Part shown: positions 58,926 through 64,000 of the stretch, piece after piece
How the letters are laid out: each line of letters opens with the position of its first letter
How positions within the stretch are numbered: position 1 is the first letter of the stretch
NCBI GenBank assembly: GCA_000827265.1
Contig: KN834751.1
Span: forward strand, 1,147,977 to 1,211,976
DNA length: 64,000 nt
Direction: 5' to 3'
DNA from: Collybiopsis luxurians FD-317 M1
Lineage: Eukaryota; Basidiomycota; Agaricomycetes; Agaricales; Omphalotaceae
Notes under the pieces: model-generated
Seen by the model: the letters and a program-made list of their open reading frames with translations, nothing else
The model's database searches: none
Told to the model about the DNA's origin: nothing
Translations under genes and position numbers: made by a program

Positions 58926-60407
58926 TTGCCTGCAGGTCTCAAGGAGGATTGGAGTGATATTCAATTGCTCCATAGCTCCAGCTCTGAGTTGGTCATTTCT
59001 GACAGTTCTAGTCAGCCTGCAGCTGAGTTTTCTGATGCAACCAACTTGCCTTCCTCTGCTCAATCTGAGCTTTACAACTCTGGATGTAGTCATCACATTT
59101 CCCCTTACTATGATGACTTCACTTCCTTTGAATTGATCCTGCCCAAAAGTTTACACACTGCAAACAAGCAAAGTTTCAGTGCTACTGGTATTGGTTCAAT
59201 TACTGTCAATGCCCCCAATGGTATCAATACAATCAAGTTAGAACTTATCAAAGTTCTGTATTCCCCTGAGGTCAGCTATACTCTGGTTTCTATGGGCAAG
59301 CTCAATGATCATGGTTTCTCAACAACCTTTGCAGGTGGCAAGTGTACCATCTATGGTCCCACCGGCAAGTTGGTTGGTGAGGTTGCAAAAAATAGAAGTG
59401 GCCTCTATCGTGTTGATCAAGGAGAAGAAGAGGTGGCAGCGGCTGTGGAGGTGATCAGTTTGGATCAACTTCACTGCCAGATGGGCCATATCTCACCTAA
59501 GGTTGCCAGAATGATGGTGACTAAGGGTTTTGCTACTGGCATCAAGCTAGACAACACTGGCCCACAAGACATCTTCTGTGAGTCTTGTGTATATGCAAAG
59601 GCAATGCATAAGCCAGTAGCAAAGGAGTGGAAGGAGGAGTCACAAGCTACTTCTTTTGGTGAAGAAGTCCATTCCAATTTGTGAGGTCCTGCTCCAGTCA
59701 AGTTGCTTCAGGGAAAGTGTTACTACATTTCCTTCATCAATGATTCATCCCAATTTGCATACCTTGAATTTCTCTGTAGGAAGAATGAGGCATTCTATGC
59801 CTATCTTGAGTATGAGGCCTGGGTCAAGACACAGCACAAGGCCAATATCAAGACTCTGCATTCTGACCACAGTGGTGAGTATACTGGCAAAGACTTCATT
59901 GTTCACCTTAAAGACAACAGCACTCACCAGAAGCTGACTACCCATGATACCCCTCAGTACAATGGCATAGCGGGACATTACAATTGTACCTTGATTGAGA
60001 AGGTCTGCACAATGCTTCATTCTAGTGGTCTGCCTAAAGCTTTGTGGGCAGAAGTGGTTTGCCATGCCATTTGGGTATTGAATTGTACTTCAATGAAAGC
60101 TCTTGACAGTAAGACTCCATTGGAGGTGTCAATGGGAAGGAAGCCTGACTTGCAAGAACTTCGGGAGTGGGGTGACAGGGTGTGGGTATGAGTAGAGAAG
60201 GGAGATAAGTTTGGAGGCAGGGTGAAGGAAGGGCATTGGGTTGGTGTTAATGATGCTACCGACAGTGAACAGAAATTGTTTCAGATTTACTGGCCAGATT
60301 CACACAGGGTTACACTGGAACAAAACATCTACAGCAATAAGACCTTAACCAAAATCATTCATGTCGAGGGGGAGGATTGGGATTTCAACTTACTGATTTT
60401 GAGCTAA
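58926..60407 (+). pseudogene. Copia protease, pre-integrase and integrase region
   Basis: The protease active site reads YNSGCSHH where the family has DSG: the catalytic Asp is Asn. The zinc-binding pre-integrase domain has LHCQMGH and FCESC. The integrase core keeps LHSDHSGEY (second Asp) but reads PQYNGIAGH where the family has NGxxER, so the catalytic Glu is lost. Stops at 59682 and 60189 interrupt the frame. A GKR-like trailing part (LFQIYWPDSHRVTLEQNIYS) reaches 60407. Confidence 0.85.
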
Positions 60408-60522
60408 CCTCCAACTCCAACTCCAGATACTCAAGCTGATATCAAATCCAACACTCAGCTGACAGCTCCTAAACCTGTCTCAATCTCTACAGAACCATCC
60501 TCAGCCCCTACATATTGTACTC

Positions 60523-61420
60523 CATCAGGAAAAAAGCCCTATAGCCCAGGCTCATATGGGTTGTCCTCAGGCAGTTTAAGGCTTCTCAGGAGTCCTGGGC
60601 TACATAGGCTGCCCAGGATGCCAAGGGACACCCCCCAAATCCTGTGGAGCCTGAGAGTCCCTGGGGATCCCTGAGGATCCCTGAAGATCCCTGGGGATCT
60701 TTCAGGTGTCCTGAGGCTTCAATATATAAATGTGAAATAATAAAATATACTTTCATCTGTCCTTCTATTTACTCTATATATCCTACTCTTGTATTGCTTT
60801 TAATGTACTGTAGTATTATATTTTATTATAATGGTTTATTGTTATCTATTTTACTAGTCAGTTATTATACTTTAAGTACAGTTTATTATACTAATATAAG
60901 CTCTGTATTGACTTAACATACTTGACCACAGTATATTTGTGTAGTACAAAGGCTATACATATTTACATAATATATATACAATAAGTTATAATAATATTGT
61001 GCATGTTTGGACCATGGGAAAATTTTTTGATTGTAGACAGTTCACAGTGAGCTCATCATGTGATTCATAAAAAAAGTGAAACCCTCTGCATAATTCTCAC
61101 CAAATAAATGTTCTGGTTGTGCATTTACACAAGAATAATGCATAACTATATATTTGCAATTTAATTTTATATAATTTGTAGCATTTAGAATATTCTGCTC
61201 CTGGGATCCTCAGGGAGCCCCAGGGAGCCCCCAAGGACTCTCAGGTTATTTTCAAACATCTTCCAGGGAGCCTAGGAATTGGCCCAAAACCTGGGAACCC
61301 TAAGCAACCTAAGCAACTTGGAGTACCTGAGAGTGCCTGAGGGTTCCTAAGATTTGGCCATTTTCCTGGGCATCCTTAGGCTTCCTGTATTTGCCTGGGC
61401 TTAAGGTACTTTTCCTGATG
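60523..61420. mobile_element. Non-autonomous TIR DNA element, copy 4 (898 bp), inside Copia
   Basis: Ends CATCAGGAAAA and TTTTCCTGATG, with a TC/TC target duplication (60521-60522 and 61421-61422). It is opposite in orientation to copy 2, shown by the complementary central segment TTTTGATTGTAGACAGTTCA. The left arm contains AGGGACACCCCCCAAATCC, and both arms are rich in CCTGAGG. No transposase frame. The insertion postdates the Copia element it interrupts. Confidence 0.88.
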
Positions 61421-61565
61421 TCAAAAGCCAAGCCAGTGCATCCTTAACATTATTGAGGGCTGCAGCCATAGTGCTCAGATCCTGTGCAGTGTCCAGCTCC
61501 CTGAAAACCCAATTCCTGCACAAGTCAAAGAGAAGCTTGAGGGGGAGGGTGAAGCTGATTGGATT

Positions 61566-62378
61566 ATGTTGCTTGAAGACACAAATTTTCTTGAAGAATA
61601 TGCATTAGCAGCAGAGACAAGTGATGCCAAAGCTCTTGAACCATGCACCTTGGCTGAAGCTAAACACCATTCCAGTTGGCATTTGTGGAAAGCAGCAATG
61701 GAGGAGTTGAAGATGCTGAAAGAGATGGGGACTTGGAGAATTGTTGAGAAACCAGAAGGAGTGAACATCATGGGCTCAAAGTGGGTGTTCAAGACAAAGA
61801 AGGATGCTGCTGGTAATGTTGTGAGGTACAAGGCTTGACTGGTCGCACAAGGTTTTTCACAGGTTCCCAGAGTTGACTACTTTGATACCTATGCACCGGT
61901 AGCACATCTAGCATCTGTATGTGCGGTCCTTGCCCTTGCTGCTTATTTCAGCCTCAAACTTCACCAAATTGACATAAAAGTGGTGTACCTAAATGGAGAA
62001 CTCACCAGCGAAGAACAGATCTTCATGCGGCAGCCTCCCAACTTCACTCAACCTGGTACTACTCCCACTTCTCATGTTTGTCACCTCCAGAAAACCCTTT
62101 GTGGCTTGAAGCAAAGCAGACACTGATGATATCAATGGCTGGTGGAAATCCCAGTTGAAAAGTTGATTTTTTGGCAATGTGAAGTGGACCAGGCAGTTTT
62201 CTACAACAGGGAAGGGAGGGACAAAGTGGTGGTTGTGGTACACATTGATGACTGTACAATTGCGGCAGCTTTGTTGACAGCAATTGACAGATTGAAGGAA
62301 GGCATTGGAAAGTTTGTTGAAGTGTTGGACTTAGGGGAACTACATTGGATTCTCAGCATCAGAGTATCCAGGAACTGA
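61566..62378 (+). pseudogene. Copia reverse transcriptase region
   Basis: Blocks in order: WHLWKAAMEELKMLKEMGTW, GSKWVFKTKKDAAGNVVRYKA then a stop at 61836 where the family has R-LVAQGF, VDYFDTYAPVA, a VYLNGEL box, LCGLKQS, and VVVHIDDCT in place of the usual YVDD box. A further frame change follows LKQS. Clearly non-functional. Confidence 0.85.
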
Positions 62379-63046
62379 GAACTCAGCACAATCTCGCTAT
62401 CTCAACACTCCTACATCAGCTCTATCATACAGCACTATGGCTTTCAGGACCTAAAGCCAGTTTCAATCCCCATGGACCTGAATGTTCTGCTCAATCTCCC
62501 ACTACCACTGCCAAAATTGCCGCTACGCGCAATATTCCCTACCATAAGGTCATTGGCTCACTTATGTGGGCTATGTTAGGCACTCGCCCTGACATCTCCT
62601 TTGCTGTCACAACTCTTTCTTGTTTCACCAAAAACCCAGGGCAGGAACATTGGACTGCCGTCAAGCAAGTATTCAGATACTTGAAGGGGACGCGGGACTT
62701 GTGGTTGACATATGGAGGACACAGAAATGAGTTGGTTGGGTATACAGATGCTGATGGGAATATGGCCGAGGATAGACATGCCATTGCTGGTTATGCATTC
62801 ATTCTCAACAGCAGCACTGTTTCGTGGGCATCTAAACACCAAGAAATTGTCACCCTCTTGACCACTGAATCTGAATACATCGTGCCGACTCACACTGTCA
62901 AAGAAGCTTTATGGCTTTGCAACTTGGCCGTGCATCGCATAACACTGAGATCTTCTGCCTGTTCACTCCTCCCTGTGAGTTCTCACCGAAACTCATCTCT
63001 TTCCTGTTGCTCGCAATATAGGCAAACTTCCAGTCACCTAGGATGA
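62345..63046 (+). pseudogene. Copia RNase H region
   Basis: A long intact frame keeps the terminal Copia blocks: YHKVIGSLMWAMLGTRPDIS, HWTAVKQVFRYLKGTRDLWL, GYTDADGNMAEDRHAIAGYA, SWASKHQEIVTLLTTESEY, VKEALWL. It begins out of frame with the reverse transcriptase part. The RNase H first acidic residue (TDAD) and the downstream Glu in TTESEY are present. Confidence 0.88.
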
Positions 63047-63050
63047 ATAG

Positions 63051-63609
63051 ACGCAGCAGGTTCAACCATTGATTTGGAAATCAGTGTTCGTATTGGTATA
63101 TGAATCCAGTGAAAGCACCCAGTTTATGTTGACGGCATGTTAATTGTCACGCAGATCGATGTATTTGTAGTCCGTACTGTTGAAGTAGGGAGTCGAGGTG
63201 GAAAGTTACTTTATCTTTATCTTTGTTATTATTTAGTTTTAATCCGAGTATATGCATTACCTTGGTCTCGACGTTCCAGAGATGTTCTTGAGTCTTGTGT
63301 GTCCTTTTTTATTAAGCTTTATTCAAGCATCCGAGCGACTCACATGCTTGAACCTGATATGTACTCGTACGTGCATGCAAGGCACAGAAAGATAAGCAGC
63401 ACGAATTTTGCAAGATGTACTAAGATGTACTAGGGGCGATAGCGCCGCTATCATTATAGTGCCAGTTTGCAACTGATAACGTCCAAAACACAATAAAAGA
63501 AAAAAAAACAATAATTCAGATAAGAAAATCCTGTCCCTGCTTAGCCTGTCGAGTCTCGACGTCCGACGTTCCGTCCAGTGTCCATCCATTACAAATATAA
63601 ACGGAAACC
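63051..63609. other. 3' region of Copia, possible right LTR
   Basis: TGTTAATTGTCACG at 63137 could open an LTR that would pair with the TTTAACA end seen before Gag, but the two regions do not align well. No gene is seen. Confidence 0.35.
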
Positions 63610-64000
63610 TTCAACTTGAAACTCTTTGAAAGAATCCTTCCTGTGGACAGTCTTATTGCACACTTGGACAAATCCAGTCCAGCCAAAATATTTGAACAAT
63701 AACTCGGTCATGTTCTTGGCCGGCGCTAAACAAGCTGAAGCCTGGACTCGAATACGAGACTCGGACTCATTTGTTTATCATCCTCCACGTTTGAAGCGTT
63801 TACTAGGCACAGGAAATACAAATACGCATACTCGGGTATATCCATGCCCATGCATGCGTTCAAGTGGATATTGAAATTGATATCCGCGCACCATACCGTT
63901 TGGGAATGGGTGTCTCCGGGAGATGAAAGCGAACTCGACTGCTCTAGCCTTGATCGAATGCAACCTTCAAATAGACTAGATGCTAGAGACGAGAAGGGAA
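63610..64000. repeat. Dispersed repeat, right copy
   Basis: From about 63720 to the window edge this aligns with 28540-28845 (see that entry). This copy retains more CpG sites (e.g. GATATCCGCGCACC against GATATCCGGGCGCC), and its continuation lies outside the window. Confidence 0.7.

Larger units (their letters stand above)
57938..63050 (+). mobile_element. Decayed Ty1/Copia retrotransposon with internal DNA-element insertion
   Basis: Domain order is Gag, protease, integrase, reverse transcriptase, RNase H, which is diagnostic of Copia. At least three stops (59682, 60189, 61836) plus frame changes disable the polyprotein. Two stops sit where the family has Arg (CGA to TGA) and one where it has Trp (TGG to TGA). 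An 898-bp TIR element (60523-61420) separates integrase from reverse transcriptase. A right LTR may start near 63137 (TGTTAATTG), but no matching left LTR was found, so the outer borders are not set. Confidence 0.9.

Overview
This is nuclear DNA from a filamentous basidiomycete, most probably an Agaricomycete. The evidence is the many 50-63 nt GT-AG introns (often with a CTAAC/CTNA-like branch site), tandem F-box families, an agaricomycete-type seven-TM family with a GDxIVVWR motif, a Spa2-like polarisome protein, a thaumatin-like protein, a NACHT-ankyrin NLR of the fungal type, and decayed Copia/LTR elements. I cannot place it to order or genus. Exon structures below were built by eye from splice consensus, frame and paralogue comparison, not from transcripts.

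Layout. (1) 0.5-12 kb: three intact four-exon F-box paralogues (577-2066, 8236-9817, 10272-11844) and one decayed copy (4640-5029). The first and the decayed copy are each followed by a short-chain dehydrogenase (SDR): a pseudogene at 2378-3382 and an intact 296-aa gene at 5280-6393. This marks a roughly 2-kb segmental duplication, with a small secreted-protein gene (3455-4008) between the copies. (2) 12-18.7 kb: a securin candidate carrying a DDIEYMPP separase-pseudosubstrate-like motif, a seven-exon thaumatin-like protein with 16 cysteines, and a secreted GDPD/PLC-like phosphodiesterase. (3) 18.7-22 kb: a second F-box family, one intact copy and one frameshifted by an 8-nt deletion. (4) 22-27 kb: two long Ser/Thr-rich secreted-protein genes arranged head to head. 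Pieces of this pair and its flanks recur, broken, at 26.9, 32.4 and 36.7-38.8 kb. (5) 28.5-36 kb: a dispersed repeat, an intact seven-TM membrane protein (331 aa), a decayed glutaredoxin-like gene, and a Spa2/GIT-type scaffold gene.

(6) 38.8-64 kb is accessory and transposon-rich, with CpG almost erased. It opens with a large intact NLR gene (38808-43793, about 1,587 aa): a short N-terminal module, a NACHT NTPase whose P-loop lies on a 25-nt micro-exon, a winged-helix-like region, and 29 nearly identical ankyrin repeats including a perfect 99-bp tandem duplication. A 5'-truncated, stop-ridden paralogue lies at 53.9-57.5 kb. Around them are a decayed LTR element, a broken repeat-associated gene, and a Copia retrotransposon that has lost catalytic residues. 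Four copies of a non-autonomous DNA element (termini CATCAGGAAAA, 2-bp target duplications CT, TG, TT, TC) have inserted into the broken gene (three copies) and the Copia element (one copy).

The best candidates for new biology are the NLR with its homogenised ankyrin array inside CpG-depleted chromatin, and the small TIR element family.
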